Below, in pieces: positions 1 through 11,489 of a DNA stretch of 64,000 nucleotides. The position numbers and the translations under genes were made by a program. Location: contig CM075756.1 in the NCBI GenBank assembly GCA_037974335.1, forward strand, positions 8,928,638-8,992,637, read 5' to 3'. This DNA comes from Prionace glauca (Eukaryota; Chordata; Chondrichthyes; Carcharhiniformes; Carcharhinidae). Numbering within the stretch: the stretch's first letter is position 1; every line of letters starts with the position of its first letter. The notes under the pieces were generated by a model that saw nothing but the letters and a program-made list of their open reading frames with translations, was not told the origin of the DNA and searched no databases.

Positions 1-199
1 GATAGGAGTGAGTAGCGTATTTGTCTTTCAGGAGAAGTTGCATCAGGACACGTGAAAGAGAGAAATAGAAGGATATGCTGCTGGAGTCGAAATTCAGCAC
101 ATCCTGTTGCTGAGGGAGTGAGCAAATTGAGTCAGCAGAGGGAGCTAGTTCCCAAGTGTGGGTGAATTTGATTCTGAGCAAAACAAGTAATTCAGGAGC

Positions 200-440
200 A
201 AATCAGTTCTGGCAGCATCAGTCGTGAGAGAAAAATATTTAACGTTTCGAGTCCGTTTAACTCTTCATCACAAATCATTGAGGAAACCATGAGCATAAGA
301 CGGTGATGTAGTTCCACACTTTTGAATAAAGGCGCTTTAAAGATTATTTGATTTAATATTCTGATGAAAGGTCACTGGTCTGAAACGTTAACTCGGTTTT
401 TCTCTCCGCAAAGACTCCCTGACCTGCTGAGTGCTTCCCG
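200..440 (+). repeat. Interspersed elasmobranch-type repeat, degraded
   Basis: Contains the phrase of 'gcagcatc...gagagaaaaa...aacgtttcgagtc' followed by 'tgaaacgttaactcggtttttctctcc' in pieces, which recurs elsewhere here (18150-18270, 25565-25650, 42440-42535). It is non-coding, and I cannot assign a repeat family name. Bases 1-200 and 440-815 show nothing recognisable. Confidence 0.45.
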
Positions 441-815
441 CTTTTACAAAATGTGACTTAGAAGTCTTTTGCGTCTGGAGAAAGAATGTGTTAGTAATTC
501 TACAATCCAGTTGTTCGTTACAAATGAGATGGACAAAACGACTTGCTTAAGCAGGAAGGAAAGATAGAAAGAAGCAATGGGACAAGGAAAGAATGAATCA
601 ATGAACAAATGGTAGATAGAGACAAGGAGAGAGTAAAACAAGGTTTTCTGTTCATCCACTGCCAGCGGTTTCTTTCAAGGGGGACGTCCTTTGACAAGCA
701 GACACTTCAGTGATTGAAACGTATGTAGACGGATCAGGATGAGGTTACTCAAGCCCTCTCGAGCCTGCTACCAAGGAACAGGGTGAGGCCATTCAGCCCC
801 TCGAAATTGTTACAA

Positions 816-1163
816 AGCGCAGTAGCACAGTAATTAGCACTGCGTCTCCAAAGCTGAGTCTCCAGGGACCTGAGTTCGATTCGGCTTGGGTCACTGTTTG
901 TCTGGACTTTGCACGTTCTCCTCGTGTCTGCGTGGGTTTCCTCTGGGTGCTCCAGTTCCCTCCCACAGCCCAAAGATGTGCGGGTTAGGTTGATTGGCGT
1001 GCTAAAATTGCTGTTAGTGTCCTGAGATGTGTAGGTTAGACAGATTAGTGGGTAAATATGTAGAGACATGGTGTAGGGTCTGGGTGGGATTGCGGTCGGT
1101 GCGGAGTCGGTGGGCCGAATGGCCTTTTTCTGTACTGTAGGGTGCCTATGATTTCTTTGATTC
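816..1163 (+). mobile_element. HE1-type tRNA-derived SINE, near full length
   Basis: A tRNA-like head with an A-box-like stretch ('agcacagtaattagcac') and a B-box ('gagttcgattc') is followed by the conserved body ('tgcgtgggtttcctctgggt', 'gatgtgcgggttaggttgat'). The tail 'gggccgaatggcc...ctgtactgtaggg' is typical of this family. More than twenty copies occur in the window on both strands. Confidence 0.85.
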
Positions 1164-1361
1164 AAGAGGAGGTGACCTTGCATCCCCATTCGAGCCTGAC
1201 ACGAAGGAAACGGGGGAACTAGTTTAGCTCTTCCCGAGACTGTTGCACAGAAGACCAAGGTAATCCAACAATTTCAAGAGCACCCCCTCCAGCCAGCTCC
1301 ATGGGAACAAGAAAAAGCCATTCAGCCCATCGAATCTGTTACATATTTTAAGTTAATGTTC

Positions 1362-1634
1362 ATTTATTAGTCACAAATAAGGCTTACATTAACACTGCAA
1401 TAAAGTTACTGCGAAATTCCCCCCGTCGCCACTCTCCGGCGCTTGTTCGGGTCAATGCACCTAACCAGCACGTCTTTCAGACTATGGGAGGAAACCGGAG
1501 CACCCGCAGGAAACCCACGCAGACACGGGCAGAATGTGCAAACTCTACACCGACAGTGACCTAAGGCCGGAATCGAACCCGGATCCGTGGCACTGTGAGA
1601 CAGCAGTGCTAACCACTGCGCCAACGTGCCGCCC
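1362..1634 (-). mobile_element. HE1-type SINE, short-tail subfamily
   Basis: The head and body are those of the common SINE, but the 3' part is the alternative tail. Read on the minus strand it has 'cggagagtggcga', then 'cattgcagtgttaatgtaag'-like sequence and an A/T-rich 'taaat' end. Other copies with this tail lie at 17850-18131, 23934-24210, 30947-31260 and 35021-35320. Confidence 0.8.
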
Positions 1635-1919
1635 GTATGATCCGAAATAATTTCAATATAAATAAATTGGTAATTACACTTCTGGCTATTATGAAGTTGT
1701 GTGTAATTGCATTTGCGTAGCAAATATAAGAAGTGCAACCGGAAATTATCAGTCATATTCATTTCGATTGGTTGGAAGGGGCGTGTCGAAATGGTCCTCA
1801 TTACCTTGCGATCTTGATCGTTTCCCTCAGTGGTTTAGAATATCCGATTGGCTCCTCACAAGACTCAGCGCTCCTGAGCTAATTTCTTCCGTTAATAGGC
1901 GGGAGGCGTCAAGCGAAAG

Positions 1920-2474
1920 ATGTACCTGGTCCTGGGCTTGGTGACTTTATTTCACTGTAAGAATACTTACTCAGAAATTCGTGCTCCACCACCCCCACCC
2001 TCTACCCTCCCTCCCTCCACACCCCTCACTCCATCCCCCCTCCCGTCCCACCCCATCTTCCTCACCTTCTGTCTCTCTGGTGCCTTTGCCGCTTTTATCT
2101 TGCGTTCGCTTTTCGCTCTCCCTCACTACGGGAATATTTCCGTTTATTGACTTCTTTCTCTCCCCGTACTTTACTCAGGCGTGAACTCAGAGAAGGTCCT
2201 CCAGTTTCCCGCTGCTGTCTCCAAACAAACCGGGGACGGAGTGGTTCTGAAATGCACCGTGGAGGGCAGTAGCAGTGGTAGGAGGTTCTGGTACAGGCAA
2301 TACCCGGGCAAGGAGCCCCAGTTGATGTTTTTCTCCGCAGTTGCACAGGACGTGAATCCAAAGGGGACGGTGGACAGTTTCACCGCCAAGCGACCGACTG
2401 GCTCTGAGTTCAACCTGGAATCCTCCAGCCTGCGGGTGAATCACTCGGCCGTGTATTATTGCGCCTGGAGTATT
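1920..2474 (+). CDS. TRBV: TCR beta V segment 1 (TRBV30-like, CAW family)
   Basis: This is a germline variable segment of a T-cell receptor chain, a membrane antigen receptor used after joining to D-J and C. The leader exon 1920-1956 encodes MYLVLGLVTLFHC and ends at a GTAAGA donor. A 222-bp intron ends in a pyrimidine-rich acceptor, and the V exon is 2179-2474 in phase 1. The V domain shows the first Cys in 'LKCTVEG', the core Trp in 'FWYRQYPGKE', and 'SAVYYCAWS' at the 3' end. CTVEG, the RP...F.L.SS stretch and CAWS resemble what I recall of mammalian TRBV30. The exon is open and is followed directly by a consensus RSS. No clear TATA box is seen. It belongs with the V segments at 26.4 and 27.2 kb. 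Assignment to TRB rests on the constant gene at 50.7-56.7 kb and on V similarity. Confidence 0.88.
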
Positions 2475-2513
2475 CACAGTGACTCAGAGAGATGGAGCAG
2501 TTCAACAAAAACC
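2475..2513 (+). other. RSS, 23-bp spacer (V1)
   Basis: Perfect heptamer CACAGTG (2475-2481), 23-bp spacer and perfect nonamer ACAAAAACC (2505-2513). The spacer begins 'actcagagaga', as does that of V8, which supports common descent. This is the RAG recombination signal of the V segment. Confidence 0.93.
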
Positions 2514-3059
2514 CCAAAAGGCAGCAGGAAACACCTGAGAATGAAACCATACAAAAAACAAGCAATGGCGCTGCATCAATGTAGGTTCATTTTACAGACC
2601 GCATGCCCTTTTAACAAGGAGATACTAAAAACCAAAGATTAAAGCAGGAGAGATTGGCAGAAAAGATGCAGGGCAGGGAAGTGTGGACGAAAAATAGAAA
2701 GCAAGAACGACAGCAAGCCAGAATTTAAGCAACTCGGAACGATGGAAAGGAGGAACGCGTGCAGAAGAGGTTTCCGGGCATGCTGCCAGTCTTGTCAGTT
2801 AGCTGGATAGATAGGAGAAGATGCAATTATTTTGCTTAAAGGAAGTGGCTATTGATCAGAAAGGTATCAACGTGAAGTATCTTTAGTTACATGGACAGAC
2901 TAGAAGAACTGGGATTGCTTTCCCCAAAGCAGGGAGAATACAAGAGCGAAGGTTATTAACAATAATGAGGGTCTTTTATTAGGAAACGGACAGTTCAGAC
3001 GTAGATTCTATTACGTGAAATTAACACTAATATTCACAATTGAATCAAGTACATCGTGA
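2514..3059. other. Non-coding stretch with an old LINE fragment
   Basis: Mostly unrecognised. At about 2885-2955 (+) it reads like 'MDRLEELGLLSPKQG', the C-terminal RT-tail phrase also seen at 62.9 kb, which suggests a very old LINE remnant. Confidence 0.3.
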
Positions 3060-3240
3060 TGCCCAGAGATGTGCGGGTTAGATGGATTGGCCATGCCCAA
3101 TTGTCCCTTCGTGACGGGGGACTCACTAGGGTAAATAGGGTTATGGGGATAGAGTCTGAGTGGGATTGTGGTCGGTGCAGAACAGATGGGTTGAATGGCC
3201 TCCTTCTGAACTGTAGGGATTCTATATTTCTATGATTCCA
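3060..3240 (+). mobile_element. HE1-type SINE, 5'-truncated
   Basis: Only the body and tail remain, from 'gatgtgcgggttagatggat' through 'ggttgaatggcctccttctg' to 'attctatatttctatgattc'. The tRNA-like head is missing. Bases 3241-3734 hold no recognised feature. Confidence 0.8.
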
Positions 3241-4355
3241 TAAGCAGTTACTTTTCAGAAAAGTAACAAGGGAGAATAGATGATTCAGGGACGATGGATC
3301 TCATGGTTTCCTTTTTGGAAGAATGGGGAGCTTCTATCAAATAGCCCGACACCCAGCCATGCTTGCAAATGGCTTTGGAAGTTTTTTCAAGCCCAGAGTC
3401 CCAGCCTTGAGGAGATTAGCCTGGAACTCACCATAGTCTCCCAGTGGCACACGGGCACCTGCAATAATGCACGGAAACGTGGGCGCTTTTTTATAAAATC
3501 CCCCAAATTTATCACAGAGCCCAAGGAGCAGTGAGCAGCCACCGGAGCGCGGCACTGTTGTCCTCGACATCAGGAGTAATCCAAATGCGGCAAACGCTCA
3601 CTCAACCCGCACCAATTGGGCTGATGTAGAAATGGCCGATTGAACCCATGTCCACATTCAGTCAGGTGGTTATTTTCACCGCATCCTGGTCAGAAGTCTA
3701 AAATTTAAATGGAACCAACAGTTGACCTGTATTTTTTAAAAATAATATTAAATGGTTTTCTTTCTCAAACTACTTTCCATATCTGTCTCTCTTTGTTGTC
3801 TTGAATGTTTTTTCTCCCTCTATCTCACCGTTCATTCATTCCTGTTGTCTCGCTCTCTTTCCATCTCTCATTTTCTCTTTCTATCGCGTTCTGCCTTTGT
3901 TTTTGCTGTGTCTCTCATTTTGTCCCATTTTCTCTCTCTGTTTGTTTTTTCATTCTTCCTCCCTCTGGAACGTGTTTTTTTTTCGAATTACTCTCTGCTA
4001 GGATCATTTGCCTCGAACTACCTGTCACTCACTGTCATTGCCTCAAACTGCCTCTCTCTTTCTGCCTCCTACCTCTCTCTCTCTGGCGGTGCGATGGTTC
4101 TGATCTGTTTCATCTATGATTTTGTTGACACTCTATGGCCAGGGAAAGCTTTGCCACCTATTTAAACCAATTGATAGGGTCTCCGCAATTTTGTGGCTGG
4201 CCCTTGCAGGAGAGCAGAAACTTATTTCTTTTCGCTGCAGTTCCAAAAGCGGCCGCCGCGACGCTATCACTCTGTAGATAACGAGCCGTTTCCTCTCAGA
4301 AATCATCTCAAAGTAATTTGAGATCAGCTGGCAAAAGGAGGAATCTTATTTGGAG

Positions 4356-5139
4356 ATGTTCACTATTTATTGGCTTTCCATGTTCCTCTTGTCCAATGTC
4401 TGTATGTATATGATAGCAGAAACAAGTGCTCCTAGTTTGTGTCTTCGCTGCGTCTTCATCGACACTTAACTGTTAATAATTACGTTTTGCGTTCGGTTAT
4501 AAATCCTGGTGAACAAAACGCAAATATTGCACTGCTCCTTAATCCGCTAAATTGCTGTTATTCCAGCACATTGCCATGAGAACTATTACTAGTTTTCTTC
4601 TTTCAGAACCGCTGTAATCTGACTTGATCAATTTCAGAGTTTGCGCGTTTATTGTTTAAATGTTAACTAAATCCGATTGATAATTGGACTTGAAGAGCAA
4701 ATATAAGAAGGAATGTAGCAATGTTACTGGAGAAAACTAATCTGTTATTTTCTCTTTTTCCGTCTTCTACCTCTGCCCCACCTTTCACTTATGATTTTGT
4801 CTCCTGGTTGACTTGCTGTCCTGTTTTATTTTTTCTTTAGATGTTTGCTCGAAACACCTAGTCTTCCAGTCTCCGTCGGCAATGACTCTGTCTCCAGGCG
4901 AGAAAGCCACTTTCAATTGTAGCATCTGGCAAGGCAACATGACCGACTATTGGTTGCACTGGTTCATCCAGATCGGCGACCAAATTGAATGGATCAGATC
5001 CGGGGTATTATCTTCACCTAGGTTCAGGAAACGAACGGAGGTCAAGCATGACTCAAAGGGGAACGCATTCACTCTATTCGTGAAGGGCTCCCAGGTCGAA
5101 GACAGCGGCACATATTACTGTATAGCACGCAAAGGTGTA
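4356..5139 (+). CDS. TRBV: TCR beta-locus V segment 2 (YWLHW family, unit A)
   Basis: Leader exon 4356-4401 encodes MFTIYWLSMFLLSNVC and ends before a GTATGT donor. A 439-bp intron ends in 'tttttctttag', and the V exon is 4841-5139. Phase-1 splicing restores a codon before VCSKHLVFQSPSAM. V-domain landmarks are Cys in 'ATFNCSIW', 'YWLHWFIQIGDQIEWI', and 'DSGTYYCIA'. An N-glycosylation sequon NMT lies in CDR1. The IEW phrase and a His/Phe in place of the usual WYRQ are more VH- or delta-like than typical for beta. It is a paralogue of V3, with an intron of identical length. The TATA-box position has become TAGATAA. The exon is open, but both RSS elements depart from consensus, so usage may be low. 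Confidence 0.85.
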
Positions 5140-5178
5140 CACAGCGTTACACGAATGCAGGGCTTTCGGCACAAAACT
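5140..5178 (+). other. RSS, 23-bp spacer, degenerate (V2)
   Basis: Heptamer CACAGCG (5140-5146), 23-bp spacer and nonamer CACAAAACT (5170-5178). Aligned to V3 the heptamer differs at position 6, and the nonamer at its first three bases. The essential CAC is intact, but the signal looks weak. Confidence 0.8.
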
Positions 5179-5284
5179 GCCCGCGGCAGGATGTCACCTG
5201 CCTCAGTCTCTAGAGAGGTTAGCATAATGATTCCGTTGTTGGAGCGAGTCACCTGCGGGCCACAGATACTGATCCAGAATATTC

Positions 5285-5566
5285 CCAGCTCGGGTCACTG
5301 TCGTGTGGAGTTTGCACATTCTCCTCGTGTCTGCGTGGGTTTCCTCCGGGTGCTCCGGTTTCCTCCCATAGTCCAAAGATGTGCAGGTTAGGTTGATTGG
5401 CCATGCTAAGAAATTGCCCCTTAATGTCTAGGGATGCGTAGGTTAGAGGGATTAGTGAGTATAATATGTAGGGATATAGGGGTAGGGTCTGGGTAGGATT
5501 GTGTTCGGTGCAGACTCGATGGGCCGAAGGGCCTCTTTCTGCACTGTAGGGTTCTATGATTCTATA
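5285..5566 (+). mobile_element. HE1-type SINE, head missing
   Basis: Starts inside the body at 'gggtcactgtcgtgtggag' and runs to 'ctgcactgtagggttctatg'. It is absent from the matching place in duplication unit B, so it either inserted after the duplication or was lost from B. Confidence 0.85.
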
Positions 5567-5649
5567 TAATGCAGGTGACCAAATTCTCCGTGGCAATTGG
5601 AGAATTTCACTCCATTCACTTCGGGCGGCAGATACACAGCTTGTCATCC

Positions 5650-6365
5650 ACAAAATAGACTTCCGCAGGTCATTAAATCTCATTCATCAACGGAACTCCT
5701 GAGCTGTGCCACCAGGGTCAGCAGATGCAAGGGGATACTGCCCCCTGCAGATTTCTCTCCATTGAACACGGCACTCTGATGTAGAACGATATCGTTAATT
5801 CATTGCTGCTGCTGGACCATGGTCCTGAGAAGAACGGCTGCAGTCATTTATCACCAAGTTCTCAAGGACGCACACGTTGCAAGCAGGATGTTCTTTTAAA
5901 GTAAACGGGGCTGGAATGAAGCTGGTTTCGACCATAGCAAATAGAAGGGAGGAAATTTGCCACCTCATCCAGTTAAGTATCTATACGACACCAGGCAGAG
6001 AACAATTGTAACTGCCTTCTTCAGTTGCCTAACAGAACATTTCTCTACTTGGCTGGCCAATACATGTTGCCTTTGCACATCTGGCGAATGAATAATAAGC
6101 CCCTGACGTGACTCTGACGTGAATCAGATAACAATGGCCAGCTTGATGAGGATGAGCTTGTGATAATTATACTGACGGTATGTGCAATGGTAATGATTTG
6201 GGGGATTAATGGACTGAATTTGATAAAGTATAGAAGAACAATATTCATGAAGGTTGGGTTGGTGGCGATGGTGTTGAAGGAATGCAAGTGTCGCAAAATT
6301 CGAATGAGCAAATGAACAATCTGAGCTCGAACCAATACCGAGACGCTTCCCATATCAATTTACAT
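5650..6365. other. Unit-A-specific stretch, no gene recognised
   Basis: About 700 bp has no counterpart in unit B, where the flanks close up near 9465-9500. I see no coding signal, RSS or clear repeat family. It could be an insertion in A or a deletion in B. Confidence 0.4.
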
Positions 6366-6404
6366 CTTTAGATGAATATGATAACCTCTACATAATTAAC
6401 TCTT

Positions 6405-6510
6405 AATGTCAACCATGGCTCAGATGGTATAACTTTTCCTTCTAACCGGAAGTGGATTGGTTGAAGTCTCGCTCCATGTACGGAGAGCTGCCGAGCTAAT
6501 GCTCCACATG
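6405..6510 (+). mobile_element. tRNA-derived SINE head (second family), unit A copy
   Basis: 'catggctcagatggtataac' and '...ggttgaagtctcgctcc' resemble the tRNA-like head of a SINE that begins 'gtggctcagtgggtagc'. The same fragment sits at 9530-9640 in unit B, so this insertion predates the tandem duplication. Confidence 0.5.
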
Positions 6511-6654
6511 ATAACAAAGAAATCAATTGGAAACTTCTGGTCGTCCTCAAAGATCTTAAGTCACAATTTCAAAGTTAACTGGCCCTCTGCCTGTTCATCC
6601 GCTTAGATCAATCAAAACGATTGGCCAGGTAGCTAAACTTTAGAGGATTAGATG

Positions 6655-6989
6655 CATTGAAAGCCTACAGCACAGAAGCAGGCTATTTGACCCATCGAGT
6701 CTGTACTGACAGCAATCCCACCCAGGCCCTATGCCCATATTCCCACATAGTTACCCGCTAACTCTTCTAACCTACGCATCCCAGGACACTGAAGGGCAAT
6801 TTAGCTTGGCCAATCAACCTAACATGCACATCATTGGAATTTGGCAGGAAGCTGGAGCATCCGGAGGAAACCCATGCAGACACGGGGAGAAAGTGCAGGC
6901 TCCACACAGACTCAGGCCCAAGCCGCGAACCGAACCCAGGTCCCTGGAGATGCGAGGCAATAGTGCAAGCCATCGTGCTACCACGCCGC
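6655..6989 (-). mobile_element. HE1-type SINE, near full length
   Basis: Minus-strand copy, from the tail ('gcacagaagcaggctatttg') through the body ('ggaaacccatgcagacacgg') to the tRNA-like head ending near 'gtgctaccacgccgc'. It is absent from unit B. Confidence 0.85.
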
Positions 6990-8414
6990 TCACATTCTTC
7001 GCTTCTATTCATCCATGGAGTCCAATTTTGGAGGAAGCCTTTCAAAAATATGTCAACGCAGTGGAGATTGTACAGACTGATTCTTTGATGGGATGTGGGC
7101 GTCAAACTTTGAAGATCTTGCCTTGGGAACTCGATCCAAGGTTTGCTCTAATCGGGCTTCAGAGTTCCCATCCCATTTCCCAAGGTTCCATTCCACTAAA
7201 TTTCCCGAGACACATTCAGAGAGCAAATTCACACCCCCAGATTCTGATCTTCCGCTGTGTTAAGCAGAACACCAGGGCTCCAAATACGCTTCAATGAGGA
7301 GTCATAAATCTTCACCTATCCTTTGGATTTTCAAAACTTTTGAACAGTCTTTGATTATCCGAGTTTCTCTGGAGCCCCTGCAACTAAAGGCTGCCACGCA
7401 CAGCTGTTTCTCTTTTTCCTCTGCTCCTTGCTTTGCTCTCCTTAACTCAACCAGGATCAATGCCTTCTCCCCAGTCTCTATCTCTACCTGGAACTTTATT
7501 GTGGGCTCCTTCCCTGTACCCTCTCTTGCAAGGTTTACGGTTATGGAAAAGTGCCCAAAGAACTGTACAAAGCGGTTCTGCGCATGTGCGGTCAACACGC
7601 GTTATACGCATGGTCAAAATTCCAATGGCCATCCGGATTTGAAGTCCGAACTTCGCAAAAAAATCATTTTGAATTTCAAAACACGCAGGGAAATGTTATC
7701 GCTTTGAGCTCGTGAAGCAGGACGGGGTGCGAAAAGGCAATTTGGGAGTTGGGAGCAGATCAATTAAGTAATAAGTTTTCGCCTTGCAAAGGCAAACGGA
7801 TTGACAACCACACAAGTAACTAACGAAGAAAAAACTGGGCCTATGTTTTAAAGGGAGGGAAATAATTTTTAAATGGCTTTCTTTCTCAAACTGTCTCTAA
7901 CTCTGTCTCTCTTTGTTGCTTTGGGCGTCTTTCTCTCTCTCACACATACACACACAGCTCATTCATTCCCGTTATTTCGGTCACTTTCCTTCTCTCATTT
8001 TTTTTCTCTAACACGCTGAGCCTCTGCTTTAGCTTTGACTCTCATCTTGTCCATTTTCTGTCTGTTTCTTTCCTCATTCTTCTCCTCTTTCGAACGTGTT
8101 TTTTTTTCATCACTCTCTGTCAGAGTCTTGCCTCGAACTACCTGTCACTCACTGTCACTCCCTCATGTTGCCTCTTTCTTTCTGCCTCCCACCTCTCTCT
8201 CTCTGTACTTATATATGTATATAGGCTTTGTGATGTTTCCGATCTGTTTTCATTTATAGATTTGTTGGCATTCTGTGGTCAGGGAAAGCTTTGTAATCAA
8301 CTTAAACCAATTGATAGGGTCTCCGCAATTTTGTGGCTGGCCCTTGCAGGAGAGCAGAAAGTTATTTCTTTTCGCTGCAGTTCCAGAAATGGCCGCCGTG
8401 GCGCTATCAGTCTG

Positions 8415-8421
8415 TATATAA
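8415..8421 (+). promoter_or_regulatory. TATA box candidate of V3
   Basis: TATATAA lies 79 bp upstream of the V3 leader ATG, inside a block well conserved with unit A ('gagccggttcctctcagaga'). In unit A the same site reads TAGATAA. Confidence 0.55.
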
Positions 8422-8499
8422 CGAGCCGGTTCCTCTCAGAGATCATCTCAAAATAATTTGGGATCAGTTGACATAAGAGGGCGGAATCATATTCGGAGA

Positions 8500-9278
8500 A
8501 TGTTCATTATTTCTTGGCTCTCTATATTCCTGTTGTTCAATGCCTGTATGTATAAGATAACAAGTGCTCCCAGTTCGTATCTTCGCTGCTTCTTTAACAC
8601 TTACTGTCCATAATTACCACATTTTGTGCTCGGTTATAAATGCTGGTCAACAAAACACAAATAATTCTGTGTTCCTTAACCTGCTAAATTGATATTATTT
8701 CAGCACAGTACCATGAGAACCCTTAGTAATGTTCTTCATTCAGAACCGCTGTGATCTAACTTGGAACAAGTTCAGCCTTTGGCGCCTTTGTTATTCAAAT
8801 GTTCACTAAATCCGATTGATAATTGGACTTACTTGAAGAGCAAATATAAGATCGAATGTAGCAATGTTACTGGAGAAAACTAATCTATTTATTTCTCTTT
8901 CTCATTCTTCTACCTCTTTCCCATCTTCCGCTTGTGATTTTGCCTCCTGGTCGACGTGCTATCCTGTTTTAATTATCTTTTTAGATGTTAGCTCGAAACT
9001 GGTCGTCCAGTCTCCGTCGGCGATGGTTCTGTTTCGAGGAGAGAAAGCCGCTTTCTATTGCAGCATCTGGCGAGACAACATGACAGACTACTGGTTGCAC
9101 TGGCACGTCCAGATCGGCGACCAAATTGAATGGATCAGTTTCACGACATCTTTCGGATCTCCGGACAGAAGACGAATTGAAGTGAAGTATGAGCCTCAGG
9201 AGAATGAATTCATTCTGTTCGTGAAAGACTCCCAGGCCGAAGACAGCGGCACGTATTACTGTACGGCGCAAAAAGGTG
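8500..9278 (+). CDS. TRBV: TCR beta-locus V segment 3 (YWLHW family, unit B)
   Basis: Leader exon 8500-8545 encodes MFIISWLSIFLLFNAC with a GTATGT donor. The intron is 439 bp, the same as in V2, and the V exon is 8985-9278. The mature domain begins DVSSKLVVQSPSAM. It has the first Cys in 'AAFYCSIW', 'YWLHWHVQIGDQIEWI' around the core Trp, and 'DSGTYYCTAQKG' at the end. The CDR1 sequon NMT is shared with V2. The strand is open throughout and the RSS is close to consensus, so V3 looks like the better-preserved member of the pair. The domain would be displayed on the T-cell surface as part of an antigen receptor after V(D)J joining. Its IEW phrase resembles VH, and its use with beta C is inferred from location only. 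Confidence 0.87.
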
Positions 9279-9317
9279 CACAGTGTTCCAGGAATGCAGA
9301 AGTTTCTGACAAAAACT
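9279..9317 (+). other. RSS, 23-bp spacer (V3)
   Basis: Perfect heptamer CACAGTG (9279-9285), 23-bp spacer and nonamer ACAAAAACT (9309-9317), one mismatch from consensus. Confidence 0.92.
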
Positions 9318-9529
9318 CGCCGCGGCAGGAAACCACCTACCTCAATGACTCGAGAGACGTTAGCATAGCGCTTGCGAGGCCCCAGATAATGATCGAGAAC
9401 ATAGTCTCCATGGCAGCTGTAGAATATCACTCCATTCACTTCCGGCCGCGGGTGCACAGCCTGTCACCGACGCTTTCATTGTCCATTTAAACTTTAGACA
9501 CACATCAGAACCTATACATTACTAACTCT

Positions 9530-9640
9530 GAGGGTTAACCGTGGCTCAGTTAGTATAATTTATACTCCTGGTCAGAACTTTATTGGTTGAAGTCTCTGCT
9601 TTTAATGAGCGCTACTGAGGAGAGGTTCCAGGTTAATGAT
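9530..9640 (+). mobile_element. tRNA-derived SINE head (second family), unit B copy
   Basis: 'accgtggctcagttagtat' and the following 'ggttgaagtctctgc' match the unit A copy at 6405-6510. The shared insertion supports duplication of the whole block. Confidence 0.5.
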
Positions 9641-10026
9641 AAACAAAGCAGCCGGAAATCTCCGCTGTGCACTAAGGTCTTAAAAGCGCAATTCCCAAAA
9701 AGTTCGAAGTGCTCTTCCGCTTCACGACAAAGGAACTGATTGTCCAAACAAGTAACATCTAGAAGAGTTTTGGTCTTTTTTGTCCAACCGTGGGGCAAAT
9801 ATATTGAAAAAGATTTGAAGACATTGGAGATGGTATAGATGCACTCTTTGATAGGATATGGGCGACTGTTTTCCGTCTCGAATAGCCCTTGAAATTGAGG
9901 GACATAATATCTTCTGATCTACTCTGTCCACTTCTGAACGCTTTCCTCAAGACATTTTCTTCTATAAAAATAACAAGGCCATTCACACCGCTGAAGTCTA
10001 TCATACCTGTAATCAGTGCGGAAACC

Positions 10027-10115
10027 TTGAGATAATATCACCGGACTGGCGATCCAGAGACCCAGACTAATCTTCTGGTGGACTATAGTTTAAATTTTCC
10101 AAGGCTATTGGCCAA
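10027..10115 (+). mobile_element. SINE fragment (third family)
   Basis: 'ataatatcaccggactggcg' and 'atccagagacccagactaat' match the tRNA-like end of the SINE family whose longer copy is at 11490-11835 on the other strand. The flanks 9650-10026 and 10116-11489 hold unit B sequence without a recognised gene. Confidence 0.5.
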
Positions 10116-11489
10116 ATTTGAATTCTATTGTTTAAACCTACATTATAATGTTAATTTCTGTTATGGTAACTATTATTGCTCGTGTGAAATACCTGTCTGG
10201 TCCAATAATGTTGTTTACGGAGGAAAGTCTAACGCCCTTGCCTATTTTGGCCTTCGTATGACTCGAAACCCATGCCAATGTGGCGAATTCTCAATTACTA
10301 TCTTATGCAATGGCAGGGGATGCTCAGTGAGACAAAACTTATTTTCCTGCTTCTATTTCCTATATAAAGCTTGTTGCAATCATTCGCCAGATCACCAGGG
10401 GGTTGGTCAGAAACCAATGGCGTTTTGTTTAAAGTAAACAAGGTTTAACAAACAGGGCATTTGCTCAGTGAATAAAGTCACAAAGATCCCGGGTGTTTGA
10501 ACAGCAGAATTAAACGGATTAAGCAAATTACAACTAATGTTCCATGCACTTGCAGTGGGGAGACACATTAGGATCACGGGAATGGTTTCCTCTCATTGTC
10601 CGGGCATTTGCGAGTTGGTTGATTGAGCATAGTGGGTTGACCCTTGGTGTTGACAGTTTACTGTCAACTGTAGTCGAACACCGCACCTATACCGTAAATA
10701 ACAGATGCGGCCAAGATAGTGTTCATGGATTTCTCAACAAACCACCAAGACATCAGTAAGCACGGCAATCTCACTCATCGTCAGCTGGACATTCTCTCCA
10801 AGATTCTCTCGCAAGTGAGCAGCTTCAAGGATAGTTCGTTTTGCAAGTTTCAATCCCAACTCAAGATTCCATTCCAGTGAATTCGCCAGTCTGCACTTAA
10901 ACACCAAATTCCCACCCCAGATCCTGATCTTCCGCTATGCCAAGCAAAATACAACTTCTCCAAAAGAGTTACATTGCCCCAATGGAGTAATCAAACTTTA
11001 GCTACTTGTTGGAACTTCAGACCTTGTCTTGATTAATCTTTGATTATCCGAGCTTCTTTCAAGCCCACTTCCCTCAAAAACCCTTACTCACAGCTGCTTC
11101 TCTGCTCCTTTGTTTTGTCTTAAATTAGTCAGGATCTGTTTCTATCCTTAGTCTCTGCCCCTACCTGAGACTTTGTTTTGGGCTCTCTCCCTGCGCTCTC
11201 TCCGCACGGTTTGTTGTTATACAAAGGTATACCGGTCCCCAAAGAATGTTAGAAAGCTGCTCTGCGCATGTGCAGTTCACAACCATTATCCACGTGCTCG
11301 AAATCTCCGATGCCTTCTGGGTTTGAAGTGCGGGCTCCAGATGAAAGGTAGCTTGAGTTTCAAAAACACACTGGGGAATGTTAGAGCTGCAATAGGTTTT
11401 GAGCTAGTGAAGAGAGGCACATGTGCGAAAAGGCAATATAGGGGTCGGAGGGATTAAATGGTACATTTTGCGCTTTGCTAGGGCTAGCG

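Larger units (their letters stand above)
3735..7840 (+). repeat. Tandem segmental duplication, unit A (carries V2)
   Basis: Unit A matches the adjacent unit B (7850-11880) in collinear order. Shared landmarks are the T/C-rich start ('ctttctttctcaaac'), the promoter, leader and V exon, the 'actccattcactt' block at 5608, the tRNA-like SINE head near 6405, 'gatcttccgctgtgttaagc' at 7245, 'ctttgattatccgag' at 7350 and 'gcgaaaaggcaat' at 7730. Unit A alone has SINEs at 5285-5566 and 6655-6989, plus a roughly 700-bp stretch (5650-6365). Confidence 0.85.

Noticed and set aside
5147-5391. C-terminal extension of the V2 frame beyond the RSS
   Set aside because: Open frames past the V ends in V1, V2, V3, V5 and V8 run through RSS and SINE sequence, which is removed on V(D)J joining.
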